A DNA stretch of 40,099 bases from a virus. A program made the position numbers and the translations under genes. Positions 1-8,072 of the stretch are shown in pieces. Every line of letters starts with the position of its first letter. Position 1 is the first letter of the stretch. The stretch lies in IMG/VR virus record IMGVR_UViG_3300031227_000142, positions 1-40,099 of that record. One strand, written 5' to 3'. The notes under the pieces are model-generated. The model did not search any database. It was not told where the DNA came from and worked only from the letters and a program-made list of their open reading frames with translations.

Positions 1-600
1 AACACTGTCACTTCGGCTAATACTTGGTGAAATACTAGAGCTAACTGAAACTGAAGGACTCAGAGATTCACTTACACTAGGACTCAGAGAAACACTTAGA
101 CTTTCGCTTGCTGAAGGTGATAATGAAACACTTAATGATTCACTTAAACTTTCAGATGTACTAGGGCTGACACTTGCTGATTCACTTACACTTTCAGAAG
201 CACTAGGGCTTGAAGAAGGTGAAGCAGATAAACTTGGTGAAGATGAACCTGCATCGGTTTCCTTCATCCAGTGAGCTTTGGTAGTTGTACCCATATTTAC
301 CCAAACAATACTTCCTGAACTTGCCAGTAAGTAGTATTTAGCTCCGACTGCAAAGCCGGTGTAATCTTCAGGTACAGTTTCACCTTCTGCTTCCAGGATA
401 GTATCGCTACTAGTTGCCGGAACAGCATTTAATGAAGTTCTATATCTTAAAATTCTATTTTCCAAATAAGGGTCTAAAGCGGTTAAAAAGTCAGTATCTC
501 CGTCTGAGCGAACACCACTGTCAATAGCTTCTATACGAATTATCTCTTTTTGAGTTAATGCGGGTAGATCAGATTTGACTTCGAATGTTTTTGATGCCAT
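1..600 (-). CDS. putative head fibre protein, allele A, N-terminal 200 codons (cut by window start)
   Basis: The ATG is at 598-600, and the frame is still open at base 1. Residues 1-120 form a compact domain nearly identical to that of the 300-residue protein at 38986-39888. From about residue 120 the sequence becomes a Ser/Pro repeat (SPSASESASP style). It lies just downstream of the capsid gene, where decoration or head-fibre genes are common, so a capsid-bound fibre is my inference. Relative to the other copy, by-eye differences in the N-terminal domain include K4T, G34E, T36A, D37N, F38L, A59T, T63S, D78N and T106I. No family is recognised. It is probably the same locus as the right-end gene, seen as a strain variant. 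Confidence 0.75.
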   Translation of the reverse strand, partial: MASKTFEVKSDLPALTQKEIIRIEAIDSGVRSDGDTDFLTALDPYLENRILRYRTSLNAVPATSSDTILEAEGETVPEDYTGFAVGAKYYLLASSGSIVWVNMGTTTKAHWMKETDAGSSSPSLSASPSSSPSASESVSESASVSPSTSESLSESLSVSLSPSASESLSVSLSPSVSESLSPSVSVSSSISPSISRSDSV

Positions 601-612
601 TTTGCTCTTTCT

Positions 613-668
613 AATAACTAAGCCTAGTATCTAGTGTTTTACCCCTAGAACACTAGGCTCTTGTTATT
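613..668 (-). other. long hairpin between capsid and head fibre genes
   Basis: Outer arms AATAAC (613-618) and GTTATT (663-668), then AGCCTAGT (621-628) with ACTAGGCT (652-659). An alternative stem pairs CTAGTGTT (631-638) with AACACTAG (649-656). The right-end copy (39901-39956) has two changes but keeps pairing. There is no T-run, so it is probably a stability or partial-termination element that tunes head fibre against capsid. Confidence 0.5.
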
Positions 669-682
669 TAGTTACTTACTAA

Positions 683-1795
683 TTATGCAAAAGTTGCAAA
701 TAACTCGACAGCCATGTGCCTACGAGAGTCTGCTACCTTAGCACCGTATACAAAGAGGTCTTTGTATGCAGATCCGAAGTTACCAATTAGGTCTTCTTCG
801 ATATCAGCTTCTAACAGCTTCTCGGCAAATGTACACCAGTTGGTGTGACCTGCTAAGATTCTGTACCCATCGGAGTTGTTTCCGCTGAGTCTATTAGATC
901 TGAAGATCTTCATACCGAGCAACTCTGTAACCAATCCCTTTTTGACAAGTTCTGAATAAACCTCAGGTACATGAATGGCTACGCCACTTGCACGAACTAA
1001 AGTGTTTTCAAACTCAGGTGGAACGATCATCCATCTGCCCATGTCGGGAACTGCATTGTTGTCGTATTTCTCTGCTTCATCCATTTTCTGTTTAACATCT
1101 GCAACTTTCTCTAAGAGGTTAGTTGTAGTGATAGAAACGGCTGTGCTAGCTTCGATTACATAGGAAGCCCCTACTGTTATTGCTCCACCTGTGTAGGCTG
1201 AGTCAATATCATCAAGGTCATCTTCAATTACGATACTTGTAGTATTGGTAAAGGTTTTAACTCTATACCAAGCTGAGTGACCAGTGGCTTTGAAGCCTCT
1301 GCCAACCATGCCTGAAGTGAAAGTTGTACCATCACCGGTTACTAAACCAGTGGTTACATCAACTGTAACTGTACCGGTATCATAATCTGTTCCTACACGA
1401 TTACCTGCTCCAACATCAGCATAAAGACCAAGAACGAATTCGTCCATGTTCTTATTGCGTTCGTCAGCTTTTTGGGCTACGACAGTTGAATGAGGGTCTT
1501 TAATGTAAGACTTCCAGTTATCGATAGCATATTCTTTCCAGTAGAAAGACTTCAACTGATCGATTGTTAATGTTGCGTTATTCTCTAAAAGAGAATCCGC
1601 TGTTAAATTTGCTCCCGTATATGCCTTCTCAGAAATACGATCAAGATTTAAGATATTCAAAACAGAACCAACTTGGTTGATTTCGCCCTGGTAATCTCTA
1701 TTGACGATAACATCAGTCAATGATCGATCATACATTTCTTTGAGAAGTCTATTCGAGAAACCCTGTGCGAGGGTTGTTGCTCTTGCTGATCCCAT
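683..1795 (-). CDS. major capsid protein, HK97-fold type
   Basis: A 370-residue coat protein. It sits directly after a scaffold gene and follows terminase and portal, the usual place for the major capsid protein. The N-terminus is helical; the C-terminal half (VPDMGRWMIVPPEF, then a KIFRSNRL region and an alternating beta C-terminus) looks like the A-domain and C-terminal strand of P22/HK97-like coats. Residues about 137-210 (TGTVTVDVTTGLVTGDGTTF onward) look like an inserted all-beta domain and may form a surface knob. I place the start at the ATG at 1793-1795, preceded by AAAGGA; an in-frame TTG at 1805-1807 is less likely. A promoter lies about 60 bases upstream. The capsid role is well supported by position and length; the insertion domain is inferred. 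Confidence 0.85.
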   Translation of the reverse strand: MGSARATTLAQGFSNRLLKEMYDRSLTDVIVNRDYQGEINQVGSVLNILNLDRISEKAYTGANLTADSLLENNATLTIDQLKSFYWKEYAIDNWKSYIKDPHSTVVAQKADERNKNMDEFVLGLYADVGAGNRVGTDYDTGTVTVDVTTGLVTGDGTTFTSGMVGRGFKATGHSAWYRVKTFTNTTSIVIEDDLDDIDSAYTGGAITVGASYVIEASTAVSITTTNLLEKVADVKQKMDEAEKYDNNAVPDMGRWMIVPPEFENTLVRASGVAIHVPEVYSELVKKGLVTELLGMKIFRSNRLSGNNSDGYRILAGHTNWCTFAEKLLEADIEEDLIGNFGSAYKDLFVYGAKVADSRRHMAVELFATFA

Positions 1796-1857
1796 AGATC
1801 CTTTCAAGTAATTATTACTATTACTTACCGGCTCTATGAGGTTAGGAAGTTACACTT

Positions 1858-1886
1858 AAATTACACGATTTTATGGGCTTTGTCAA
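1858..1886 (-). promoter_or_regulatory. promoter of the capsid gene
   Basis: -35 TTGACA (1881-1886), 17 bp, -10 TAATTT (1858-1863) on the minus strand; start about 1851, leader about 56 bases to the ATG at 1795. It would boost capsid over the upstream head genes. Confidence 0.6.
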
Positions 1887-1897
1887 TATATACAGTT

Positions 1898-2740
1898 TTA
1901 TTCCTCGACTGCGATACGACCGGCTTTTAGTTCAGCAAGATATTGTTTGTAGTTTACTGTTCTAAGTCTTCGAGATTGTGAGAGAGTTAATTTTCCGTCA
2001 TTTGGCTTAGGTTTGTTTGCTCCGGGAGTACCACTTGGCATCTGAGAACCTTTATTCTTTACGACTTTTTTACCTGACTCATAAAGGAATGAGGAAACTA
2101 AAACATCAAAATCTACGCCCCTTCTTGTTGGCATACTAGAGAATAGTTTGAACGCTTCTTCTTTACCTTCTAAGTCTGGGTTATTTACCAGGGTTTCAGC
2201 ATCAGCCATAAAGCTATCAACTTTACCATTCCAGGCATCCATATCTTTGAAATCTTTAGTAGCTTCTCTGAGAGAACTCAACTGTTTATCATGAGCCATA
2301 TTCTGTTTAGCCATGTCTTTTTCAAAGTCAGACATAGTATCCCAATCGGAATATTTAGCTGTAAGTTCTTCTTGTGTTGGTTCAACTACTTCACCGGCTT
2401 TTTCAATAGCTTCAGCCATTTTCTTATTCTTGTTATAGAGAACCTGAGCCTCTCTTGAGGAATCTTCATATCGTTTCTTAAACTTTGGGTCTTTAGGATC
2501 TTCGGGGTCTTCCTTTGGGTCTTCAGGATCTTTTGGGTCTTCTTTAGGATCTTCTTTGGGATCAATAGGATCTTCTTTTGGTTCTTCCTTAGGATCTTTA
2601 GGATCTTCCTTAGGATCTTCTGCACCAATTTCTTCCATGATTTTATCTTTAGGAGCTTCACCGGCTTTATCTAACTTCTCTAGTGAAGCATCGATGTTTT
2701 GTTGCATTTCCTCTTTAGAAGGTTGTTTATGTTTTGGCAT
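1898..2740 (-). CDS. scaffolding protein with Asp-Pro-Lys-Glu repeat
   Basis: A 280-residue, very charged protein immediately upstream of the capsid gene, matching the position and composition of phage scaffolding proteins that guide prohead assembly and then leave or are digested. Residues about 38-83 are a low-complexity tract of EDPK/DPKE units. The rest is predicted helical (YEDSSREAQVLYNKNKKMAEA; LSSLREATKDFKDMD) and ends in a basic segment (LTLSQSRRLRTVNYKQYL), like the coat-binding C-terminus of known scaffolds. No protease gene is adjacent. The assignment rests on context and composition rather than sequence identity. Confidence 0.72.
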   Translation of the reverse strand: MPKHKQPSKEEMQQNIDASLEKLDKAGEAPKDKIMEEIGAEDPKEDPKDPKEEPKEDPIDPKEDPKEDPKDPEDPKEDPEDPKDPKFKKRYEDSSREAQVLYNKNKKMAEAIEKAGEVVEPTQEELTAKYSDWDTMSDFEKDMAKQNMAHDKQLSSLREATKDFKDMDAWNGKVDSFMADAETLVNNPDLEGKEEAFKLFSSMPTRRGVDFDVLVSSFLYESGKKVVKNKGSQMPSGTPGANKPKPNDGKLTLSQSRRLRTVNYKQYLAELKAGRIAVEE

Positions 2741-2765
2741 AATTGGACTCTTTCGGAGCGTTAAA

Positions 2766-2957
2766 TTATTTCTTAGTTACTTGTTTTGCTTTTGGTTTTG
2801 CTTTTGGTTTTAGTTTTAGAACAGAAGCGTATTTCTCTAACTGCTCACCGTTTAGATAAGAGCTTCTAGCTTTAAGAAAAGCTATATCTCCAGGAGTAAG
2901 AGCTTTTATTTCTTTTTTAACAGTTTCTACCAAAATATCTTGAAATCTTCTAATCAT
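2766..2957 (-). CDS. small hypothetical protein in head operon
   Basis: A 63-residue protein with a helical N-terminus (MIRRFQDILVETVKKEIKAL) and a very basic C-terminus of Lys-Pro-Lys-Ala repeats (KLKPKAKPKAKQVTKK) that could bind DNA or RNA. The ATG is preceded by a good Shine-Dalgarno (AGGATGA). It lies between the scaffold and a 108-residue unknown in the head operon. A copy of the early-promoter element CAAGCGGTAGTAT lies just upstream, at 2974-2988. I recognise no family. Confidence 0.6.
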   Translation of the reverse strand: MIRRFQDILVETVKKEIKALTPGDIAFLKARSSYLNGEQLEKYASVLKLKPKAKPKAKQVTKK

Positions 2958-2973
2958 ATATTCATCCTATTCT

Positions 2974-2988
2974 TTAATACTACCGCTT
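2974..2988 (-). promoter_or_regulatory. early-type promoter element within the head operon (no clear -35)
   Basis: Minus strand CAAGCGGTAGTATTAA before the 2957 gene. The CAAGCGGTAG element and -10-like TATTAA (2974-2979) are present, but TTGACA lies too close (8 bases). It may be a remnant or an internal promoter. Confidence 0.35.
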
Positions 2989-2989
2989 G

Positions 2990-3316
2990 TCAAGCCTTCT
3001 TGATATTACCAAGAGCGTTCTCGACCAATCTTCTAGCTTTTTTAGGAGTAAGTAAGAATGATTCTATCAACATATAGTTCTTGAGTCTTGCTTTAAGGAA
3101 GATGTGTTTTCTGTTTGAAAATATAAACCAGATCTTTTCCGGCGTATCTACTAACTCTTCTTCGACAGCATATTTCATGTTTTGAATACTATCAAGCATT
3201 ATTGCGGGAGTAATCATTCCCTGCTTCAAGCCTTCTAACATCTGAGCGTATGTGTCTTTCTCAGTTGGGTTTAAGTCGTCATATTTCAATCCGACTCTTT
3301 TGAGTATGTCGTCCAT
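2990..3316 (-). CDS. hypothetical protein between portal and scaffold
   Basis: A 108-residue protein with a strong Shine-Dalgarno (GGAAAGGAATT before ATG). The N-terminal half is helical and acidic (MDDILKRVGLKYDDLNPTEKDTY); the second half contains IWFIFSNRKHIFLKARLKNY and a basic helix (LTPKKARRLVENALGNIKKA). Its place just after the portal suggests a minor head or head-completion protein. No homologous family is recognised, so the role is open. Confidence 0.65.
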   Translation of the reverse strand: MDDILKRVGLKYDDLNPTEKDTYAQMLEGLKQGMITPAIMLDSIQNMKYAVEEELVDTPEKIWFIFSNRKHIFLKARLKNYMLIESFLLTPKKARRLVENALGNIKKA

Positions 3317-3396
3317 AATTCCTTTCCTATTCGTATACTACTGTTATATTTGATGCTTGTGTAGTTTCCCGATCAGTACATCTATATCATTAGGCA

Positions 3397-5169
3397 TTAA
3401 GCTCCTTGTAGTGTTTGCAATCTGTTTACCGCCTCACCCTGCAAAGGATTTGGTGGTGTTTTGGTTGGTTCTGCTTGTGGTTGTCCTTGAGGAGTTACAG
3501 GTAATGCTTGATTTTGACCAAGACCGGCTTGTGCGAATTGTTCTTGTTTTCTTCGCTCATAATCCATGACCTGATTGTTCTCTTCTGGAGTAAGATCAGC
3601 AAACTCTAATAATTTTCTCTTGTAGATTTCGTCTAGCTTAGGATTATCTGGCATTGTTGTCTTAGCCAAGTTCATCTTCTGTAGTGAATCTGTAGTTTGA
3701 GAGTTCTTCTCTTCTTGAGTCCAGATCTTACATCTGTAGCCAGATTTAGTCATCCAATCTTTAGGATAGATTTCTCTACCATAGAGATCGTTAGTGTTTT
3801 TACCCTTCTTCCAAATCTTAACCATGTCTAGTTTGTCAGCACCGGCTTCAATTAGCTTATCAAAAATTAAACCTCTACGCTTCCAAGCAGGTGTATAGAA
3901 TTTACTCATTCCTTTAGTTCTCTCTTTGGCTTCACCTAGAGCAAGTTCTACTTCTCCTAGAGTGACTGACTTAGTCTGAACATTACCCTGTTGGGTAGCT
4001 GTAGCACCGGTAGCTTTTTCTACCATTTGAATCATGTACTGCATTGTTTCAATGTTGCCAGCTAGTTGAGGGATATCTACTCTCTGTAGAAGATCTTTAG
4101 GATTACCTGGAACTCCATAGAATCCGAATGGTCTAGCTTGATAAGTGTTTGGGTTAAACCCATTCTTAGCATTATAGAAAGTCATTCCGAAGTTACGAAG
4201 CGTTCTATTTTCTGCTTCTTGTGACATAAAGACATTGAGAAGTTTATTTGGTTGTCTGACAATATCACCGATACCATCTGACCAGAAATCTTGTCGTTCT
4301 ACATCATCACCCCAAGTAACATAGTTATAGTGGCTTCTCCAGAAGTTGTCTTTGGTCTTACCAATTACTTCTTCAAGAGGTTTCTTCATTAAGACTTCAC
4401 GATCATCAGCCTCAACATACATATAAATCTGCTCTTCTTCATCGTCTGCTTCTGCTCTCCATACGAGATGGATAGTTAGCTCGGCGACTGTTTCACCTAG
4501 TATTGGAGAATCGACATCATCCAATCCCATGTTCTGCATCTTTTTGTTTTTATCAGTTAGTGATTCTTGGTTACTCGTTGATTTAATCAAACCCATCGTA
4601 CTTGCATACCATGTCTTTAATCTTGCAACTGCTTCTTTATCGTAGTCATCATTTCTCTCAATAACAGAGAGTGGTGTGAAAATATGTTGATGTATCAGGA
4701 ATCTTGAGGAGTCTAAATTGGTTGGATCACAATATCTATCGACTAATAGATCCATAGGGTCTTGAATTGTCTGCTTGATTCTTCCATCCATAATCTGCCA
4801 TTGGTCGAATGATCTTCCAAATAGTAAGACTTGTCGCTTATCAACAATGTCTTGAACAGTCATGTTGTTTTCTTCAACAGTTATGTTCCAAAACTCGTTC
4901 TTAAATTGTTCTGCTGTTTTATCATTATCTAAATTCTCGTAGTAAAGCACCGGCATATCATCAATATCTTTAAGAATTGTTCTGACGGTCTGCTTCATCA
5001 AGGGGATGTTTACTGTTTGTCTTTGAACTAAGCGATCAGTGATAACCGTATCTCTGTATAAAGTGTAGGTTTCATTCCATTGGTCGTGTCTTCGTTCTCG
5101 GTAGTTATATCCTGACTTTTTATTGTTCAGGAGCATTTGCATCTCGTCTGTAATGTGTTTTTCTGTCAT
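3397..5169 (-). CDS. portal protein
   Basis: A 590-residue protein directly after the large terminase, matching the location and length of phage portals, the dodecameric ring through which DNA is packaged and ejected. It shows the usual layout: an N-terminal helical/alpha-beta region (ERRHDQWNETYTLY), a central DPMDLLVDRYCDP segment, a segment with NYVTWGDDVERQDFW, and a C-terminal helical crown ending in a Gln/Pro-rich tail (LGQNQALPVTPQGQPQAEP). The start is the ATG at 5167-5169, with AGGAGT eight bases upstream. Assigned from synteny and overall pattern. Confidence 0.82.
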   Translation of the reverse strand: MTEKHITDEMQMLLNNKKSGYNYRERRHDQWNETYTLYRDTVITDRLVQRQTVNIPLMKQTVRTILKDIDDMPVLYYENLDNDKTAEQFKNEFWNITVEENNMTVQDIVDKRQVLLFGRSFDQWQIMDGRIKQTIQDPMDLLVDRYCDPTNLDSSRFLIHQHIFTPLSVIERNDDYDKEAVARLKTWYASTMGLIKSTSNQESLTDKNKKMQNMGLDDVDSPILGETVAELTIHLVWRAEADDEEEQIYMYVEADDREVLMKKPLEEVIGKTKDNFWRSHYNYVTWGDDVERQDFWSDGIGDIVRQPNKLLNVFMSQEAENRTLRNFGMTFYNAKNGFNPNTYQARPFGFYGVPGNPKDLLQRVDIPQLAGNIETMQYMIQMVEKATGATATQQGNVQTKSVTLGEVELALGEAKERTKGMSKFYTPAWKRRGLIFDKLIEAGADKLDMVKIWKKGKNTNDLYGREIYPKDWMTKSGYRCKIWTQEEKNSQTTDSLQKMNLAKTTMPDNPKLDEIYKRKLLEFADLTPEENNQVMDYERRKQEQFAQAGLGQNQALPVTPQGQPQAEPTKTPPNPLQGEAVNRLQTLQGA

Positions 5170-5207
5170 ATACTTATACTCCTACATAATACTATTTGAA
5201 GGCAAGT

Positions 5208-6611
5208 CTAAGCCAAAGTTCCCGGTATGTAAGGATTCATTCCGCCAACATCAGTGGGTTGAACGAAATCTTCGACTTCTTTTAATTCAAAATACATTCG
5301 CATCATAAGCATATCAGAAAAGTCAGGGGATCTACCTAGAGCTTCTTTGACTTCATCTTTTGGTACTAAAGTATGCTTCTGTTCGGTAGTCGTTATTTTT
5401 CTCTTTAACTGCATCAACTCTTCGATAATTTCTTCCTTAGTAGCATCATCGATTGGAGCGGTGATAGATATCTCGTGGTTATTGATCTTTTCAGCCAGTA
5501 TAAATCCGCACTGACTCTTTAAGTTTCTGTAGTTTTGGGTTGGTAGTTTTTCGTCTTCTTCTCGCTCTGTTTTAATTGGTGAGCTATTAGCTACAAATCC
5601 CTTGATTCCCCTCAAGTTGTCTACAACACCACCACCCACTCCATCATCATCAGCAATAGCGTGAGAATAGGGGATTGCATCGCCTCTAAGTAGATCTCTA
5701 ATATCAGTCGTGGTTTGATCTACACCTCGCTTGACCTTCCAAATGATTTTATTAACTTCTAAGCCCTTCCAAGTACCGATAACGGTCTTATCAGACCCAT
5801 ACCTTGCAACATCAGCCGAGAGATACTTTTCGTTTGATTTTTCCAGTACATTAGTAAAGAGATCATTGATAGCATCGTAAGTACAAAGAGCATTATCACT
5901 TGCCATATATTCCCAATTCCCAACCTTTAACCTAGCCTTCATGATTGGGTCGCTAATTTTACTTAATTGTTCTTCATATTCATCTCTAGTGTATGAGTTA
6001 TCCCCATAAAGAGATTGAATGAAAGCATAGTCTGTACCTAGAGTACCTTTTTTCCAGGGTTTATAGAAGATACGATACAGCCAGTTTTGTTCAGGGTTCA
6101 TTGTTAGAAGAATCTTAGCCGGGAATAATCCATACTCTTTATTTTTCCACCTACCGACACGAGTTTTCAACATATCAAAAGCCTGGAAAGATATCTCACC
6201 TGCCTCTTCTATCCATCCGCTAGTGTATTCAGTTGAACCTAGATCTTGGAATTGAGGGTCTGACGGTGTTAGTTTGAGATCAAGTAGATCTATTCTTGAA
6301 CCGTTCTTGAATTGTATGTAGTGATACTGACCATTTAGTTTCCAGTCGCTTCTAGGGATATCATGAAATTCACATACCTTCATAAAAGTGGCGAAAGAAG
6401 ATCCCATTAGATTAGTAAGTTTATTTCTGCCGATAAACCATTTAGTTCCGGGGTACATATAGCACATGGTAATTATCCACTCAGCACCTAGCCAAGATTT
6501 ACCACCACCTGCTCCACCACCGAATCCAACATAATGAGTTACTTTATCGAATAGTTTCTCATAGGCAAGGTGTTGCTTATACTCAGGCTTTATTGTTGGG
6601 GTTATCTTCAT
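5208..6611 (-). CDS. terL: terminase large subunit (packaging ATPase/nuclease)
   Basis: A 467-residue packaging motor. The N-terminal ATPase has a Gly-rich Walker A (GGGAGGGKS, residues 31-39) and a Walker B with catalytic Glu (GWIEEAGE, about 132-139). The C-terminal RNase H-like nuclease has its first acidic motif at about 262-270 (LSADVARYGSDKT), a second Asp cluster near 318 (IADDDGVGGG) and a late Asp (SPDFSDMLMM, about 433). The ATG lies inside the end of the small-subunit gene (29-base overlap) without a clear Shine-Dalgarno, implying translational coupling. Confidence is high. Confidence 0.95.
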   Translation of the reverse strand: MKITPTIKPEYKQHLAYEKLFDKVTHYVGFGGGAGGGKSWLGAEWIITMCYMYPGTKWFIGRNKLTNLMGSSFATFMKVCEFHDIPRSDWKLNGQYHYIQFKNGSRIDLLDLKLTPSDPQFQDLGSTEYTSGWIEEAGEISFQAFDMLKTRVGRWKNKEYGLFPAKILLTMNPEQNWLYRIFYKPWKKGTLGTDYAFIQSLYGDNSYTRDEYEEQLSKISDPIMKARLKVGNWEYMASDNALCTYDAINDLFTNVLEKSNEKYLSADVARYGSDKTVIGTWKGLEVNKIIWKVKRGVDQTTTDIRDLLRGDAIPYSHAIADDDGVGGGVVDNLRGIKGFVANSSPIKTEREEDEKLPTQNYRNLKSQCGFILAEKINNHEISITAPIDDATKEEIIEELMQLKRKITTTEQKHTLVPKDEVKEALGRSPDFSDMLMMRMYFELKEVEDFVQPTDVGGMNPYIPGTLA

Positions 6612-7002
6612 TTGGTTTGGTGTAGTTGAAACCGACTACAACCTTCTCTCCATCAGTCGTAATGTCAGTGTCGCTTTTCTCTCTCATGCCATGATTACTC
6701 ATTAGCATTAACTTAGTGATTGTCGAATTTACATCCTTATCAAACAGACCTCTATCAATCAACATTTTTCGCTGTTCATCCTTAATATTATCTAAAGACT
6801 TACGAAACTCTTCATTCTCATTAGCCCAAGCATGGAGTGTTTTCTCTGGTACACCAATGATAATAGCTATATCAACTATCTTTGGTAGTGTGTTTGCAGT
6901 GGGGGATATCTCAGAGATATATTTCTCTACTGTCCGTATATATTTTGGACTGTATTTTGAAGGTCGTCCGTTTTTAACTTTTGCTTTTTTCTTCTTTGCC
7001 AT
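6583..7002 (-). CDS. terS: terminase small subunit (DNA recognition)
   Basis: A 139-residue protein that starts with a basic stretch (MAKKKKAKVKNGRPSKYSP). A helix-turn-helix-like region follows (IVDIAIIIGVPEKTLHAWAN, residues about 43-62), then a helical oligomerisation part. It overlaps the large-subunit gene. These are the features of small terminases that mark the packaging site. The ATG is preceded by CAGGAAC and by a promoter (-35 TTGCGT, 18 bp, -10 TATACT) giving a leader of about 30 bases. It is the first gene of the head operon. Confidence 0.85.
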   Translation of the reverse strand: MAKKKKAKVKNGRPSKYSPKYIRTVEKYISEISPTANTLPKIVDIAIIIGVPEKTLHAWANENEEFRKSLDNIKDEQRKMLIDRGLFDKDVNSTITKLMLMSNHGMREKSDTDITTDGEKVVVGFNYTKPNEDNPNNKA

Positions 7003-7039
7003 GTTGTTCCTGTCTATTACTAGAGTTAGGTAATAATCC

Positions 7040-7069
7040 AGTATAGATGATACGAGTGGTTATACGCAA
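7040..7069 (-). promoter_or_regulatory. promoter of the packaging/head operon
   Basis: -35 TTGCGT (7064-7069), 18 bp, -10 TATACT (7040-7045) on the minus strand. The start is about 7033, with a 30-base leader containing CAGGAAC before the terminase ATG. The 7003-7089 gap holds no gene. Confidence 0.7.
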
Positions 7070-7089
7070 GTCGTTTATTTACTATCTCC

Positions 7090-7329
7090 TTAAATACTTT
7101 GTTTTAGTGTGTTAACTTTTCTACTAGCATCTTTTCTTTCAAAGGGCTTTCCACTCTCATCTAAAAATCCTTTTAGTTTAAGATACTTAATTAAAATATA
7201 AACATGACTAAAATGTATTCCTATTATCTTAGATATAACTCTACCAGATGGTGGTTTCCAAAGATGTTCACTAGACAATAACTCTAATACTTGTTTTTCT
7301 CTTTTAGTTAGGTCTGTGTTCATATTCAT
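7090..7329 (-). CDS. small winged-helix DNA-binding protein
   Basis: A protein of up to 79 residues with a winged-helix pattern: LTKREKQVLELLSS, then SGRVISKIIGIHFSHVYILI as a putative recognition region, and a basic wing (KPFERKDASRKVN). Two in-frame ATGs lie at 7329 and 7323; the AAGGAGA Shine-Dalgarno is better spaced for 7323, giving 77 residues. It is the last gene of the early region, just before the terminase promoter, so a role in the early-to-late switch is possible but not shown. Confidence 0.65.
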   Translation of the reverse strand: MNMNTDLTKREKQVLELLSSEHLWKPPSGRVISKIIGIHFSHVYILIKYLKLKGFLDESGKPFERKDASRKVNTLKQSI

Positions 7330-7350
7330 TATCTCCTTATTAAGTGTTGG

Positions 7351-7671
7351 TTAGTTTTTCTTTAATTCATTTAATTTATGTTGTAACTCAATAATTAAAT
7401 CTCGGTTATATGCAGTGGTATTAAAGTCAGCTATTGATTGATCTACTGCATTTGATATTTCTATTTTATAGCTATTTGGTTTAACAAACACATATTTTTC
7501 TCGTTCTTCTGCCTTAGCCTTTTTAACAATCTTCATAATGGGGTCAAGCCACTTATCCATAATCATCATTTGTTTTGTTGTAATTGACTCAGATTGATAC
7601 CCCTGTATATAACAATCTTTAAGTAGTTCTTCTAACCGCTTCTCTGTTCTTTTCTTCCAGTCATTGTTCAT
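7351..7671 (-). CDS. hypothetical helical protein
   Basis: A 106-residue charged, mostly helical protein (KRTEKRLEELLKDCYIQGYQ; MKIVKKAKAEEREKY) with no recognised domain. Its ATG overlaps the TGA of the 51-residue gene upstream (ATGA), so the two are translationally coupled. It belongs to a run of short early genes. Function unknown. Confidence 0.6.
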   Translation of the reverse strand: MNNDWKKRTEKRLEELLKDCYIQGYQSESITTKQMMIMDKWLDPIMKIVKKAKAEEREKYVFVKPNSYKIEISNAVDQSIADFNTTAYNRDLIIELQHKLNELKKN

Positions 7672-7823
7672 AAGTTTATTTCCTCATTAAGATACTTTTC
7701 TTCAAACTCGTTTAATAAATCCATTATTGCTGGTATTGAATTTCCCAATTCTCCATTTAATGATTTAATCATTGTTTCTTTTCTAAATGCTTGTACAAAG
7801 TTTTTAATTTCTTGTTTTTTCAT
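7668..7823 (-). CDS. 51-residue hypothetical protein
   Basis: A short gene read from the ATG at 7821-7823 to the TGA at 7668-7670. It begins MKKQEIKNFVQAFRKETM and ends EEKYLNEEINL. It fills the gap between its neighbours, has AGGA upstream, and overlaps the next start by four bases (ATGA), which supports it being real. It is predicted helical and acidic at the C-terminus. No family is recognised. Confidence 0.6.
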   Translation of the reverse strand: MKKQEIKNFVQAFRKETMIKSLNGELGNSIPAIMDLLNEFEEKYLNEEINL

Positions 7824-7829
7824 AGTGTT

Positions 7830-8015
7830 TTAATCCTTTAGTATAGCTATTGCATCATTTATAGCTTGATAATAATAATCTTGATGATCTAAACTGTGTC
7901 CTGGTTTTTTCTTTAGCTTGTTAATATTTTTAATCATTTCTTCTATTTGTTTAGCCTTAGCCTTTTTAATTAGCTTAGCGATATATTGGTTTTCTTGTTG
8001 GGTAAAGTGTTTCAT
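7830..8015 (-). CDS. 61-residue hypothetical helical protein
   Basis: A small Lys-rich protein (YIAKLIKKAKAKQIEEMIKN; then HSLDHQDYYYQAINDAIAIL), likely helical. AAGGA lies three bases before the ATG. Upstream is an intergenic hairpin at 8031-8072. The KKAKAK segment resembles a patch in the downstream 106-residue protein (VKKAKAEE), but this is too short to argue homology. Function unknown. Confidence 0.55.
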   Translation of the reverse strand: MKHFTQQENQYIAKLIKKAKAKQIEEMIKNINKLKKKPGHSLDHQDYYYQAINDAIAILKD

Positions 8016-8030
8016 TAGTCCTTTTCTTTT

Positions 8031-8072
8031 AGGCAGTTTGTTAAGCAGACCTGCCGACTGCTAATTTTGCCT
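8031..8072 (-). other. intergenic nested hairpin
   Basis: Between the 8071-8361 gene and the 8015 start, outer arms AGGCA (8031-8035) and TGCCT (8068-8072) pair. Inside them TTAAGCAG (8041-8048) pairs with CTGCTAA (8058-8064). No T-run follows on the minus strand, so it is more likely a processing or stability element than a terminator. Confidence 0.4.

Larger units (their letters stand above)
1..811. repeat. direct terminal overlap, left copy
   Basis: It aligns without indels to 39289-40099; I count about 35 substitutions by eye. The first 127 bases are identical, and the capsid end (683-811) has one difference; most changes lie in 128-629. Confidence 0.9.

Noticed and set aside
2386-2661. 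Overlapping minus-strand frame inside the scaffold gene
   Set aside because: A by-product of the DPKE codon repeat, giving a Lys/Ile/Leu-rich peptide; no ribosome site.
3344-3397. 17-codon reading frame starting at TAATG after the portal
   Set aside because: Too short and without support beyond the overlapping stop-start.
6473-6482. DnaA-box-like TTATCCACT
   Set aside because: A single copy inside the terminase gene, far from the repeat-rich gap.
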